Below are positions 34,811-43,916 of a stretch of 64,000 bases of DNA, in pieces. The notes under the pieces are model-generated. The model was not told where the DNA came from. It was given only the letters and a program-made list of their open reading frames with translations, and made no database searches. The stretch lies in NCBI GenBank assembly GCA_028277945.1, contig JANQFH010000013.1, forward strand, positions 50,761 through 114,760, read 5' to 3'. The first letter of the stretch is position 1, and every line of letters begins with the position of its first letter. The DNA comes from Oligoflexia bacterium. Lineage in GTDB: Bacteria; Bdellovibrionota_G; JANQFH01. A program made the translations under genes and the position numbers.

Positions 34811-36925
34811 ATGCTAAGAGAGATAGAAAATCTTCGCAAAATACTGGCTCTAACATTTAGCCTTATAGGGATTGGCATCTTGCACATCCCAGCTTTCGCT
34901 CAGGAAGGAACAGAGCCCCTTGTTGCCACACGCGATATCGGCCTAATCCGTGTTAGGATTGTCACTCAAGCTCCGCCAGCCGCCGACGGTACTACCTATA
35001 TCATTCCCACACCTATGGGTGAGCAATCCGGCCAACCGTGGCGTTGCGCTGCAGAGTTCCTACGGCAATTCCCGGAAGTTAGAGAAGGGCTAAATCGGGA
35101 ACTACAACAAAGTGAAATTCTAGACTTCGTTCGTCGACAAGCTCAGCAAAGTGAGGGCGCTGTTGAGACTCCTCGACCCATCCTACGAAAGGTTGAAAAC
35201 TCTGGTGGTACGACCTTAAAGCCAATCGTCCTTATGCCTTTATCGCACTCGGGAGGATCGGGAGAATCACGACAACATTCAGCTGATTCACGTTCGAGTG
35301 CGGTATCGAGTGCACTTAGGCTCGCCGCCCAAGATGGTTCGAACAGAGTTGTTATCATGGCCCCGTCGGCACAAGACTTAGGATCACCTACTCGCGTAAA
35401 TGACAGAACAATAGCCAGCGACGTTTTTAACGGGGTTCAATCGTCGGTAGAGCGAGGTGGCCGGTTGGTTTCAGAAGTTATCGTTGTGGTAAACGATGCT
35501 GTAGAAGGTCTACCTGAGGCCTATAGAAACCGGCTAACAGTCGGGGAATACACGGGGCCCACTTCTCGACAGCAATTTTTTCGAGCCATCAGGAGTGGGC
35601 TCATCGGTTTTGCTCGGAGGGGATCGCCTGCGCCAGTAAGGCCCTCACCTGAGGTAGCTGCAACAGCAGGAGATCCTGCAGTCGAACGATCAGCTTTACC
35701 TAGATCAGGACAAGAAGAAATATACCGTCCGCTCGTCCCTGCGGCTCGGCAATTGTTAGATGCGCTAACTGTGTTGCAGCCGCACCAAAGTCGAACACAG
35801 ATCTTTTCAAGTTATGCTGAATTTCTTGGTAGTCGTATACACAGTCAACAGTCTCCCTTTACTTTAAACGTGCACATGGGTTATTTGCAAACCGCATATT
35901 CGCAGCCCGAGTCCTTGGCCCGACTCGCCAGTGATGCGTTAATAGCTCAAGTTGAATCCACACCTGAAAAAGGCAGAGCCATTGTTGTCGTTCCTGCGGA
36001 AAGCACAGGTGTGGGAATGGGCGCAGTTCTGGAGGAGTTGTACCATACACGCGCACAATTAAAATCAGCGCATCCTGGTGTTACCGTCGAGATCGGTGCT
36101 CTTATGAGTTATGAAGCAGCTACTGCGTATGCAAACAGAACTCAGGAACACCCAGGCCATGCAGGTCATGAACTGCCTCGTGCCGATTTTGTTTTAGTGT
36201 ATGAAAGAGAGCATATCAGGGCAAGTGAGGTTCCTAGTGATGTGACCGAAGCAGGGCAGAAACGATCGATAGCTGCAGAAATCGTCGGAGACAGCAATAA
36301 TCATCGGCATTGCCAAGAAGCACGCTTGCTCCTCTGGGAGGGTGGTAAGCCAGCGCTGCATGCAGCAGCACAGGTCTTAGCAAGAAGTTGGGCTGAGGGG
36401 GGAGAATATGGCAGAGCTGTTTTGGATTTGCGTGTGGGTGGAGTTCTGCAACCCGCTGCTTATGCGACTTCTGGTTCCACAACAGCAGCCAGTCAGGTAG
36501 GCGAGTTCTGGGTTGCTGTGCAAAACACGGAAAAAGGGATGACCTCAGGAGTTGAAGTAAGGGCTGCATCTTTTAACGGAGACCATAAACGTACTGGATC
36601 TTGGAGTCCAGCGCCGCAGGCCAGTAGTGAGGCACGCGTGAATGAGACGGTGAAAGCTATGGAAGGGGCTCTTGCCGAAAAAGCTGGAAGGCTCCAGCTA
36701 CAAATAGAGAGAGACGTTGGAGCAGCAGCCGAAATCGGTGAACGGCACCATGCTCAAGGAGAGATGGACCCACATGCAGCTCCAGGCAGACCCAAGCCAG
36801 GGCAGTACGCACAAGACAGATTAACAACACTTGAGGAAGTAAGGGAACGTCTTCGTGAAAGAATCACAAAGCAATACCATGCAGACGCAAAGGCAAGAGC
36901 TGCAAAAGCGAAACCTCGACGCTAG
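34811..36925 (+). CDS. Large exported protein, unknown function, possible macro-like repeats
   Basis: 704 residues with a signal peptide (ALTFSLIGIGILHIPAFAQ). Two internal stretches share an alpha/beta pattern: about 150-230 (SSALRLAAQ, VVIMAPSAQDLG, VSEVIVVVNDA) and about 370-450 (SDALIAQVES, AIVVVPAESTGVGMG, VTVEIGALM). They faintly recall the second half of macro domains, but the glycine-rich ADP-ribose loop is not evident, so this is weak. The C-terminal 120 residues are charged and helical. It follows the 775-residue protein gene by 12 nt. No function can be assigned. Confidence 0.65.
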   Translation: MLREIENLRKILALTFSLIGIGILHIPAFAQEGTEPLVATRDIGLIRVRIVTQAPPAADGTTYIIPTPMGEQSGQPWRCAAEFLRQFPEVREGLNRELQQSEILDFVRRQAQQSEGAVETPRPILRKVENSGGTTLKPIVLMPLSHSGGSGESRQHSADSRSSAVSSALRLAAQDGSNRVVIMAPSAQDLGSPTRVNDRTIASDVFNGVQSSVERGGRLVSEVIVVVNDAVEGLPEAYRNRLTVGEYTGPTSRQQFFRAIRSGLIGFARRGSPAPVRPSPEVAATAGDPAVERSALPRSGQEEIYRPLVPAARQLLDALTVLQPHQSRTQIFSSYAEFLGSRIHSQQSPFTLNVHMGYLQTAYSQPESLARLASDALIAQVESTPEKGRAIVVVPAESTGVGMGAVLEELYHTRAQLKSAHPGVTVEIGALMSYEAATAYANRTQEHPGHAGHELPRADFVLVYEREHIRASEVPSDVTEAGQKRSIAAEIVGDSNNHRHCQEARLLLWEGGKPALHAAAQVLARSWAEGGEYGRAVLDLRVGGVLQPAAYATSGSTTAASQVGEFWVAVQNTEKGMTSGVEVRAASFNGDHKRTGSWSPAPQASSEARVNETVKAMEGALAEKAGRLQLQIERDVGAAAEIGERHHAQGEMDPHAAPGRPKPGQYAQDRLTTLEEVRERLRERITKQYHADAKARAAKAKPRR

Positions 36926-36940
36926 ATGTTTGCAGGTCTT

Positions 36941-38515
36941 TTAATCAGACTTACCAAAACCACCTCCACCTGGGGTCTCCATGCGGATGCGATCACCCGT
37001 TTTAACCCTCAGGTTGACTTTAGAGGGCAACAATCTTCTTCTCCCACTACGAACTAGATAGTTTCTCCCTGGCTTGCCTGCCTTACCCCCTGCTAAACCG
37101 TAGGAAGCTTGGCGACGCCGTTCGGTCAACAGCGTCACCTCTGTGGCACAGAGAAATTCAAACTCACGACAGATTCCTAAACCACCACGGTGGCGACCCT
37201 GGCCACCTGAGCCATGTCGTAGCGAATACTCGGTCACACGCAATGGATGCTCGGCTTCAATCACCTCAATCGGTGTGTTGAGGGTGTTGGTCATGTGGGT
37301 GTGCACGCCACTCAAGCCAGGCGTATCGGCAGCCGCACCCATGCCGCCCCCTATGGTTTCATAGTAGGCAAACGGCCGCTTTCGAAATGGATCTCTCCCA
37401 CCCAGAGCGATGTTGTTCATGCTGCCGCAGCTAGCCGCGGGAATCTCTTTCGGCAGCGCCTGCGCCAGAGCGCCAAGAATGACATCGACAATGCGTTGCG
37501 AGGTCTCCACATTACCACCCGCAACCGGACACGGAAAGGTGGCATCAACAACACTAGGTTTCTTGGTAATCAAACTAATCGGCCGCAGCGACAAGGTCGG
37601 TGACTCCAGGGTAGCATGCATGAGACAACGCATGACATAGGTTATACAGGTCCAGACAATCGAACGGGTGGCGTTGACAGGCCCCTGAGTTTCGTCGCTA
37701 CTGGCAGAAAAATCAAATATCGCCCTCTCCCCAGAAATTTCTAGCTGCAGAGCAATGTGCACCGGCTCATTAGAAAAGCCATCATCATCGAGTTGATCCG
37801 CAAAGCTGTAGCTGCCATCAGGAATGCCACGAATCACCGCACGTGTAAGTCGCTCCTCATAGTCTAAGAGGTGGTTGACATAGCGACAGAGTTCACGAAC
37901 TCCGTACTTGTGTATGATGTCAGTGAGGCGTTGCTCGCCGTTTTTGTTGGCAGCGAGCTGCGAATTGAGATCCGCCTTGAACTCCGTGGGCAACCGCACC
38001 TGTTTGGCGAGGCTGGTAATGAGACGCTGATTTATCTTTCCTGCGGTTACCAACTTGGTTGGCCTAATGTATATCCCCTCGCTGCTAATGTGATTGCTGA
38101 GCGGCATGGATCCAGGAGCATCACCACCAACATCCACATGATGCGCGCGGGTGGCAATATAGAATGTCGGACGCTTTCTGCCTGGCAAGAAAATCGGCGA
38201 GATCAACGTTATGTCGGGTAGGTGGGTGCCGCCTTGAAAGGGATCATTGGTAATGAGAACATCACCCGATCGCAGAGATGATTGCAGTCCCTTTACAGCT
38301 TCGGTAACTGCTAAACCCATGCTGCCAAGATGCACGGGGATGTGGGCTGCCTGTGCTACCATCTCACCCTTGTCGCTAAAGAGAGCGCAGGAAAAGTCTT
38401 GGCGCTCACGAATGTTGGGTGAAAATGAGACCCGACGTAGCTTCTCGCCCATCTCCTCGCAAAGAGCGGTTAACAAACCGCGGTAGATCTCTAGTTTAAT
38501 CGGTGAGAAGCTCAT
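36941..38515 (-). CDS. hyuB: Hydantoinase/oxoprolinase subunit B
   Basis: About 524 residues of the HyuB family, partner of HyuA in ATP-dependent N-methylhydantoin or 5-oxoproline hydrolysis. Signatures are [35 protein letters not shown], and [20 protein letters not shown]. The ATG at 38515 overlaps the hyuA stop as ATGA; the frame continues five codons upstream. The substrate cannot be deduced. Confidence 0.9.
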   Translation of the reverse strand: MSFSPIKLEIYRGLLTALCEEMGEKLRRVSFSPNIRERQDFSCALFSDKGEMVAQAAHIPVHLGSMGLAVTEAVKGLQSSLRSGDVLITNDPFQGGTHLPDITLISPIFLPGRKRPTFYIATRAHHVDVGGDAPGSMPLSNHISSEGIYIRPTKLVTAGKINQRLITSLAKQVRLPTEFKADLNSQLAANKNGEQRLTDIIHKYGVRELCRYVNHLLDYEERLTRAVIRGIPDGSYSFADQLDDDGFSNEPVHIALQLEISGERAIFDFSASSDETQGPVNATRSIVWTCITYVMRCLMHATLESPTLSLRPISLITKKPSVVDATFPCPVAGGNVETSQRIVDVILGALAQALPKEIPAASCGSMNNIALGGRDPFRKRPFAYYETIGGGMGAAADTPGLSGVHTHMTNTLNTPIEVIEAEHPLRVTEYSLRHGSGGQGRHRGGLGICREFEFLCATEVTLLTERRRQASYGLAGGKAGKPGRNYLVRSGRRRLLPSKVNLRVKTGDRIRMETPGGGGFGKSD

Positions 38516-40512
38516 GACATTGATATCCAAAGGTTGCCGCCTGGGTCAACACGAAGCTTAAAACCCGGAGGGACAAAAGTCGTTGCACTGTACTCACACA
38601 CCACCACAGGACCTTTTAGCCGTGTGCCTGGTGGCAACTCATCGCGCTCGTAGTAGCGAATTGTGTAGTCACGCTTGTCGTATTTTAAGCTGCGCTGATC
38701 AAAGGGTCGTGCTATCGACTTCTTTAACCGCATCGGAAAATCAGGTTGAAACAGCTGCTGCCGACCACGCGCAGTAAGTCGCAGCGTAACCACCTCAATA
38801 GCCTGACTCTTGTGAATGAAGCCATAGTGCTGTTGGTGTTTTTGCTTAAATGATCGGATAAATCCTGTGGAAAAGGGAACGTTGATCTCGTAGGCCTGCC
38901 CCTGAAAACGAACATCCACACTCTCTGCAAAAGAGAGATCCTTTGGCACCTCCCCTTCCCTGCGGATGTCGGCATGGGCCTTCTTATAGAGCTGTTGAAA
39001 CCGCTTTTGAATATGCTTGGCTGTGAGGTTTTTAGCTGTTTTTAGCAACACAGTCTGCGAGTAATCTCGCCGCCAAGGAGATATCGCCATACCAAAGGCT
39101 GAGAGCGTACCTGGGTTATTCGGCACCAGCACCTGCGGTATGCCGAGGCTTTTGGCAATTTCACACGCATGCAGCGAGCCGCAACCACCAAAGGAGACCA
39201 GGGTAAACTCACGTGGATCATAACCCTTCTGAGTTGAGATCACGCGAATGGCATTTTCCATATGCGCATTGGCAATGGCGAGGATGCCTTCGGCACAACT
39301 GCGCATGGACACTTTTAAAGTCGCCGCCAGTTTTCGTAGCGGTGCCCGAGCCTTGTCCTTGTTTAGCGGCATGGTGCCACCAAGCAGACCTTGGCCATGG
39401 AGACGATTCAAATAGAGGTGCGCATCGGTAATCGTCATCTGCTCCCCTCTGCCATAGCAGGCAGGCCCTGGATAGGCGCCAGCAGAGTGCGGTCCAACCT
39501 GCAGCGCACCGCCAGGATCAACCCAAGCAATCGAGCCACCACCTGCACCAATGGTGTGAATGGGGATCATCGGCAGCGAGACCGGTATTCCATCAACCGA
39601 GTTGGTCGATGTCGTGGGAACAGCACCATCAATAAGGCAGAGATCCGTAGAGGTACCACCCATATCAAAGCTGATAATCTTACCTAGACCGAGCTGTTGG
39701 GCCACAGCAGCCGCACCAGCCACACCACCAGCTGGACCAGATAAGAGCGTACGAATCGCTTCCTCTTGAGCCCTGGCTGCAGAGATCACCCCACCATTGG
39801 ACTGCATGATGTGCAGTTGTCTGCTGTTCACGCTCTTGTCAAGGCTATCAAGGTAATCGCGCATCACCGGAGAGAGATAGGCGTTTAGCAGCGTTGCTAC
39901 GGCCCGCTCGTACTCACGGTACTCAGGAAGGATCTCAGAGGAGATGGAAATGGGTTTGCCAAGCTGGTTTAAAGCTCTTTGAAGGATTTTTTCATGGCGA
40001 CTGTTTGCATAAGCTGAAAGCAAACAGATTGCATAGGCATCGACTCTCTTGTTCTGTTTCAGCTCTTGTAAGAGTGCTTTAACTTTATTCGCTGTGAGTG
40101 CCTTTAAAACACGACCTTGATAACTGATGCGTTCATCAACGGTGAATTGATTCTGCCTTTTGAGCAGCGTCGGCTTGGTAGCCCCGATAAAACTGTAAAG
40201 CTCTTGACGATTTTGCCTACCAATTGCGATGAGGTCTTGAAATCCATTGGTAGTAATAAAAGCAACCTGTGCACCTTTTCTCTCCAGCAGGGCGTTGGTG
40301 GCGACAGTGGAACCATGTATCAGTTGGTCTATGGGAGTTCGACCGACAAGCTCCCGCAGTCCACGAACCACAGCTTCAGCAGGATTGTGTGGAGTGGAGC
40401 GCACCTTGTGGTGCCGGATAGTTTGACCCTGGATGACCACCAGATCGGTAAAGGTGCCACCGGTATCAACACCAATCTTAAGGCACTCAGTGAAACTCTG
40501 GTGTCGCGGCAT
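38512..40512 (-). CDS. hyuA: Hydantoinase/oxoprolinase subunit A
   Basis: 666 residues. The ASKHA-type ATP-binding fold is marked by IGVDTGGTFTDLVV near the N-terminus and IISFDMGGTSTDLCLIDG in the middle, with HTIGAGGGSIAWVD following. It couples ATP hydrolysis to ring opening by HyuB. It is the first gene of the pair. The gap to the next divergent gene holds a short tandem repeat that may be a regulatory site. Confidence 0.9.
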   Translation of the reverse strand: MPRHQSFTECLKIGVDTGGTFTDLVVIQGQTIRHHKVRSTPHNPAEAVVRGLRELVGRTPIDQLIHGSTVATNALLERKGAQVAFITTNGFQDLIAIGRQNRQELYSFIGATKPTLLKRQNQFTVDERISYQGRVLKALTANKVKALLQELKQNKRVDAYAICLLSAYANSRHEKILQRALNQLGKPISISSEILPEYREYERAVATLLNAYLSPVMRDYLDSLDKSVNSRQLHIMQSNGGVISAARAQEEAIRTLLSGPAGGVAGAAAVAQQLGLGKIISFDMGGTSTDLCLIDGAVPTTSTNSVDGIPVSLPMIPIHTIGAGGGSIAWVDPGGALQVGPHSAGAYPGPACYGRGEQMTITDAHLYLNRLHGQGLLGGTMPLNKDKARAPLRKLAATLKVSMRSCAEGILAIANAHMENAIRVISTQKGYDPREFTLVSFGGCGSLHACEIAKSLGIPQVLVPNNPGTLSAFGMAISPWRRDYSQTVLLKTAKNLTAKHIQKRFQQLYKKAHADIRREGEVPKDLSFAESVDVRFQGQAYEINVPFSTGFIRSFKQKHQQHYGFIHKSQAIEVVTLRLTARGRQQLFQPDFPMRLKKSIARPFDQRSLKYDKRDYTIRYYERDELPPGTRLKGPVVVCEYSATTFVPPGFKLRVDPGGNLWISMS

Positions 40513-40552
40513 GAAAAGCCTACATAGTATCCAGCGAGTTAAAAGACAATCT

Positions 40553-40574
40553 TATTAAGGTACTATTAAGGTAC
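40553..40574. repeat. Tandem 11-bp repeat between divergent genes
   Basis: TATTAAGGTAC occurs twice head to tail (40553-40563 and 40564-40574), about one helical turn apart. The second copy also forms a short inverted repeat with the following ACCTTA. The site lies between hyuA and a divergent membrane-protein gene and may bind a regulator. Confidence 0.4.
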
Positions 40575-40653
40575 GACCTTACTTTTAGGGAATGCGTTGT
40601 TGGGAAACTTGCGGTTGACAGTGTTGGCTCAAACCTCCTATAGCAATAGGATC

Positions 40654-41079
40654 ATGGTGACACCGATAACCAACCTCACACCAACCACACAACTGCTCTA
40701 CATCATGCTAATTGTCTTAATGTACTGTTATTTTGCCATTAGTCTGCAGACCATTGCCAAGAAGCTCGGGGATACGGAGGTCAGCTGGAGCGCCTGGGTG
40801 CCCGTGGCCAACCTCTACCTGCTGTGTCGCCTGGGACGGAAACCCTGGTGGTGGTTGCTCCTGTTGGTAGTACCAACCCTGATCTTTCCACATCCTCTAA
40901 CTCTTGGCCTGAGCTCCGCCGTCGCTGTCATTATCTGGATGGAGATCGCCCGCAGGCGTGGAAAACCCTTCTGGATTGCGCTGTTGCTACTGCTACCAGT
41001 GATCAACCTGTTCGTGCCGGGATACATCGCCTTTGTAGATAACACCAACAACCCAACCACCCTACCGATTAATCGGTAA
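40654..41079 (+). CDS. Small polytopic membrane protein (DUF5684-like)
   Basis: 141 residues from the ATG at 40654; a longer form from 40597 would add a less likely extension. It has about four hydrophobic segments and the pattern SWSAWVPVANLYLLCRLGRKPWWWLLLLV, then GKPFWIALLLLLPVINLFVPGYIAF. This resembles a family of uncharacterised small membrane proteins. The function is unknown. Confidence 0.6.
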   Translation: MVTPITNLTPTTQLLYIMLIVLMYCYFAISLQTIAKKLGDTEVSWSAWVPVANLYLLCRLGRKPWWWLLLLVVPTLIFPHPLTLGLSSAVAVIIWMEIARRRGKPFWIALLLLLPVINLFVPGYIAFVDNTNNPTTLPINR

Positions 41080-41149
41080 CCCTATGATAGGCCCAATAAC
41101 TTGTATTTCTCGAAAAAAGAGAGCAGCATAGAGAATTGGGGGTGAAGGC

Positions 41150-41383
41150 ATGGATTTTTATACCTTTCTCTTAGATTACGTCGACCCTGGACTGCTTATC
41201 TTTTTGCTTCTCTTTATGATCGCCTTTCTGCTAACGCTCTACTCCATCCAGCTTGTCAACAACAAACTCCGTGTCATGCACGAAGAGCTGCTGCGTATTG
41301 CCGAAGACAACCGACTGCTGAACGATTCGCTACACATCTTACAGGGGCAACTGCAGCAGAAGCAGCAGACGAAAACGCCCTAG
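41150..41383 (+). CDS. Small membrane-anchored coiled-coil protein
   Basis: 77 residues with one transmembrane helix (GLLIFLLLFMIAFLLTLYSI, about 14-33), then a helical region rich in Leu, Glu and Gln that could form a coiled coil. A GAAGG site precedes the ATG. Its TAG stop shares CTAG with the stop of the opposing ATPase gene. I recognise no family. Confidence 0.55.
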   Translation: MDFYTFLLDYVDPGLLIFLLLFMIAFLLTLYSIQLVNNKLRVMHEELLRIAEDNRLLNDSLHILQGQLQQKQQTKTP

Positions 41384-42471
41384 TTGGTAAAGATCTTTTT
41401 GCTGATATTAAAACCCTGAGTTTTGGCATCGTCTATAAAAGAGGGAAGATTGCCTGTGGCCACATGATGGCCAACAATTTTGCCCTGACTATCTGCCTTG
41501 TCAATTTGGAAGAGGAAAATATCCTGAGTACGATAGCCGCCCTGCCCGTCCAGTCCCAGAACTTCCGTCACATGGGTTACCTTTCTACTGCCGTCGCGAA
41601 GCCGTGAACACTGCACAATGATCTCAATGGCCGTGGCTACCTGCGCTCGCACCGCTTGCAAGGGCAGTTCCACCTCTCCCATAAGCGCCAAAGTCTCAAG
41701 ACGGTAGAGGGCCAGCTTAGGGTTGTTGGCGTGGATGGTCGACATCGACCCACTATGTCCGGTGTTCATCGCCTGCAACAGATCCATGGCCTCACCGCCG
41801 CGCACCTCACCAATGACGATACGATCAGGACGTAGACGTAGAGCTGACTTCAATAGATCGCGCATGGTCACCCGACCCCGACCCTGGGCATCCCCACCTT
41901 GCGTCTCCATGGTCAGCACATGTTCCTGCTGCAGCTGCAGTTCACTGGAATCCTCTAACACAACAATCCGCTGCTCCTCTGGAATCAGCGCTGAGGTAAC
42001 GTTGAGCAGAGTCGTCTTACCCGAGCTCGTACCGCCAGAGACAATAATGTTCTTAGCCATGGTAACGCAGAGGTTGAGAAACTTGGCACACTCGACACTG
42101 AGGCTCGAAGATTTGACTAGGTCTTTAACACCCAGGTTTTCCCGGGCGAACTTGCGGATGGTCATATAGATGCCTTGACGTGCACAGGGAGGTAGAACCA
42201 CATGGATACGCGAGCCATCGGGAAGACGCGCATCCATAATGGAGTGGGATGGATCTACCTTGCGACCGACAAATTGGGCAATGTTGCGCACCGCTGCCAT
42301 AAGCTGCTCCTCATCGGCAAACACGGTATCGGTTTTTATGAGCTTACCTTGCTTTTCAATGTAGATACTGCTGGCACCGTTGATCATCACCTCAGAAACC
42401 GCCTCGTCCTCTAGATAGGTGGCTATGGGCTTAAGAAAAGCCTTGGTTGTTTTGGCAAGGATATCCTGCAC
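41380..42471 (-). CDS. cpaF: CpaF/TadA-type secretion ATPase
   Basis: 363 residues of the VirB11/CpaF family. Walker A is GGTSSGKTT; further boxes are IVVLEDSSELQL, LRPDRIVIGEVRGGEAMDLLQAM, and GHSGSMSTIHANNP. In Tad pilus or type IV secretion systems such ATPases drive assembly. Here there is no neighbouring TadB/TadC, secretin or prepilin peptidase; the next gene upstream is a divergent pilin. It is an orphan ATPase whose partners must lie elsewhere. Confidence 0.9.
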   Translation of the reverse strand: MQDILAKTTKAFLKPIATYLEDEAVSEVMINGASSIYIEKQGKLIKTDTVFADEEQLMAAVRNIAQFVGRKVDPSHSIMDARLPDGSRIHVVLPPCARQGIYMTIRKFARENLGVKDLVKSSSLSVECAKFLNLCVTMAKNIIVSGGTSSGKTTLLNVTSALIPEEQRIVVLEDSSELQLQQEHVLTMETQGGDAQGRGRVTMRDLLKSALRLRPDRIVIGEVRGGEAMDLLQAMNTGHSGSMSTIHANNPKLALYRLETLALMGEVELPLQAVRAQVATAIEIIVQCSRLRDGSRKVTHVTEVLGLDGQGGYRTQDIFLFQIDKADSQGKIVGHHVATGNLPSFIDDAKTQGFNISKKIFTN

Positions 42472-42525
42472 TATGCCCTCTATTCTAAAGGCTATGGCGA
42501 TGGTTGAACAGAATTTTAAGGGGTT

Positions 42526-42552
42526 TTGTATTCGTCACACAGATGCTAAAAT
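42526..42552 (+). promoter_or_regulatory. Pilin gene promoter
   Basis: TTGTAT (42526-42531), a 15-bp spacer and TAAAAT (42547-42552). TGC directly before the -10 makes it an extended -10 (TGnTAAAAT), which would compensate for the short spacer. The ATG follows at 42593. Confidence 0.5.
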
Positions 42553-42592
42553 ATAGAGTCAGCAAACGTACCCCAAAGTAGAGGATTAACCT

Positions 42593-43195
42593 ATGCGCAA
42601 ATTACGCCTCCGTTACTATCATCCCAACTTCGGCTTTACCCTGGTTGAACTGCTCACCGTGGTCGCCATTATCGCTATCCTCGCTGCCATAGCCATACCC
42701 TCCTATCTAAAGTATGTGCGCAGCGCACGTAGCTCTGAGGCACTTGCCAACCTCGGTGCCATCCAGACCTATGAAGAGTCCTACTTCTCCGAAGAAGACC
42801 AGTATGTCTCCGCCGGCGCAAACCCCTCAACACTGCCTACTAAGGGAGAACGGCTCCCCTTCAATGCCGACATGGCAGGCTGGGCAGATCTTGGTAGGAT
42901 TATGCCAGATGGCCGTGAGGTCTTTTTCCAGTATCAGATCACCGCTGGCACAGCGAACGGCTCAGCATCTTATTCACCCGCTACGATCACGCATGGTAGT
43001 GCCTCTGGCTGCTCAAACATCGGCAACTCTAACTTCTCCACGGTCAATCCTGGTAATCTTGGCATCCCCGATACAGCCAATACCTTTTGGTTTACCGCCA
43101 CGGCCATTGGTGACCAAACAGGTGATGGCAAGTGCTCTCTCTTTCTAGCTGTAACCGATCGCCCAGATATCACGGTAGAAAAGAAGATCGAATAG
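42593..43195 (+). CDS. pilA: Type IV pilin
   Basis: 200 residues with a class-III prepilin signal: short basic leader, then FGFTLVELLTVVAIIAILAAIAIPSY, cleaved after Gly with Glu at +5. The rest is a globular pilin head with two Cys near the C-terminus likely forming a disulfide. A GAGGATTA region precedes the ATG. It is the best candidate for the major pilin in this window. Confidence 0.9.
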   Translation: MRKLRLRYYHPNFGFTLVELLTVVAIIAILAAIAIPSYLKYVRSARSSEALANLGAIQTYEESYFSEEDQYVSAGANPSTLPTKGERLPFNADMAGWADLGRIMPDGREVFFQYQITAGTANGSASYSPATITHGSASGCSNIGNSNFSTVNPGNLGIPDTANTFWFTATAIGDQTGDGKCSLFLAVTDRPDITVEKKIE

Positions 43196-43219
43196 ATTTC
43201 TCTAAGTTTACTTGGGAAA

Positions 43220-43852
43220 TTAGTTGTCGCGATTTAGATAGGGAATACCGTACTTCTCCCAGATCTCTTCGGCCTCTTGTTGTTCATCGCGACTGGTTTG
43301 TTTTCTTTTGAAGGTATCTCGGCTTTTGTCCCACCACGCCTGCCATTTCGCTTTACCTGCGTTTAACTGTGGTTGAGGATCATCAGGTGAGTAATTAAAA
43401 TCCTGACCGGTAATATTGCGTAGCGCGCGTATGGAAATTCCACGAATAATACCGGTTTTGTCTCCATCATCTAAGACTTCAATGAGATAATCAATAGCTG
43501 CATTACTCTGTAGCTTTGTCATGGCTACAACAACCTCGTCACGCACCTCGGGACTCTCCCTGCCAATCCTCGCTAGTGTGGCCACAGCAGAAACCGCCTG
43601 TACCTCAGCAAGAAAACGGATGGCATCTTTACGATAAATAGAGTTTTGATCTTCTGCGACTGCAAGTGCCTTGGCAATCTTCGCTTTTTTGCCTTTCTCT
43701 GTGCGAATGATTTTACGAAAAGCCTCTTGCCGTTTTTGCAGACGTTGTTTGTAGGAAGCTGAGCTCTGTGCAACCACCATGTTGTCAATTGTGGTTAACA
43801 GAAGGGTCGCTATGCAGCCGAGCAGGATATACTGAGTCGCCCTAAATTTCAC
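43220..43852 (-). CDS. Exported HEAT-repeat protein
   Basis: About 210 residues from the GTG at 43852. The longer frame to 43888 would run through the -35 box of its own promoter. A signal segment (YILLGCIATLLLTTI) is followed by HEAT-like helical repeats (AVSAVATLARIGRESPEVRDEV, SNAAIDYLIEVLDDGDKTG, ISIRALRNITGQ). Such proteins act as scaffolds. The promoter-to-start distance suggests a leaderless mRNA. Confidence 0.7.
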   Translation of the reverse strand: MKFRATQYILLGCIATLLLTTIDNMVVAQSSASYKQRLQKRQEAFRKIIRTEKGKKAKIAKALAVAEDQNSIYRKDAIRFLAEVQAVSAVATLARIGRESPEVRDEVVVAMTKLQSNAAIDYLIEVLDDGDKTGIIRGISIRALRNITGQDFNYSPDDPQPQLNAGKAKWQAWWDKSRDTFKRKQTSRDEQQEAEEIWEKYGIPYLNRDN

Positions 43853-43859
43853 AGCAAAA

Positions 43860-43888
43860 ATTGTAACAGCCTGAGGGAATTTTGCCAA
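43860..43888 (-). promoter_or_regulatory. Promoter of the HEAT-repeat gene
   Basis: On the minus strand TTGGCA (43888-43883), a 17-bp spacer and TACAAT (43865-43860) are followed 7 nt later by the GTG at 43852. Transcription would start at the start codon itself. Confidence 0.6.
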
Positions 43889-43916
43889 TTGTCAGCAGTA
43901 AACGCTTGAGACAGGG

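Noticed and set aside
34811-36925. Macro domains as a firm assignment
   Set aside because: The pattern of strands fits only in part and the ADP-ribose-binding glycine loop is not visible.
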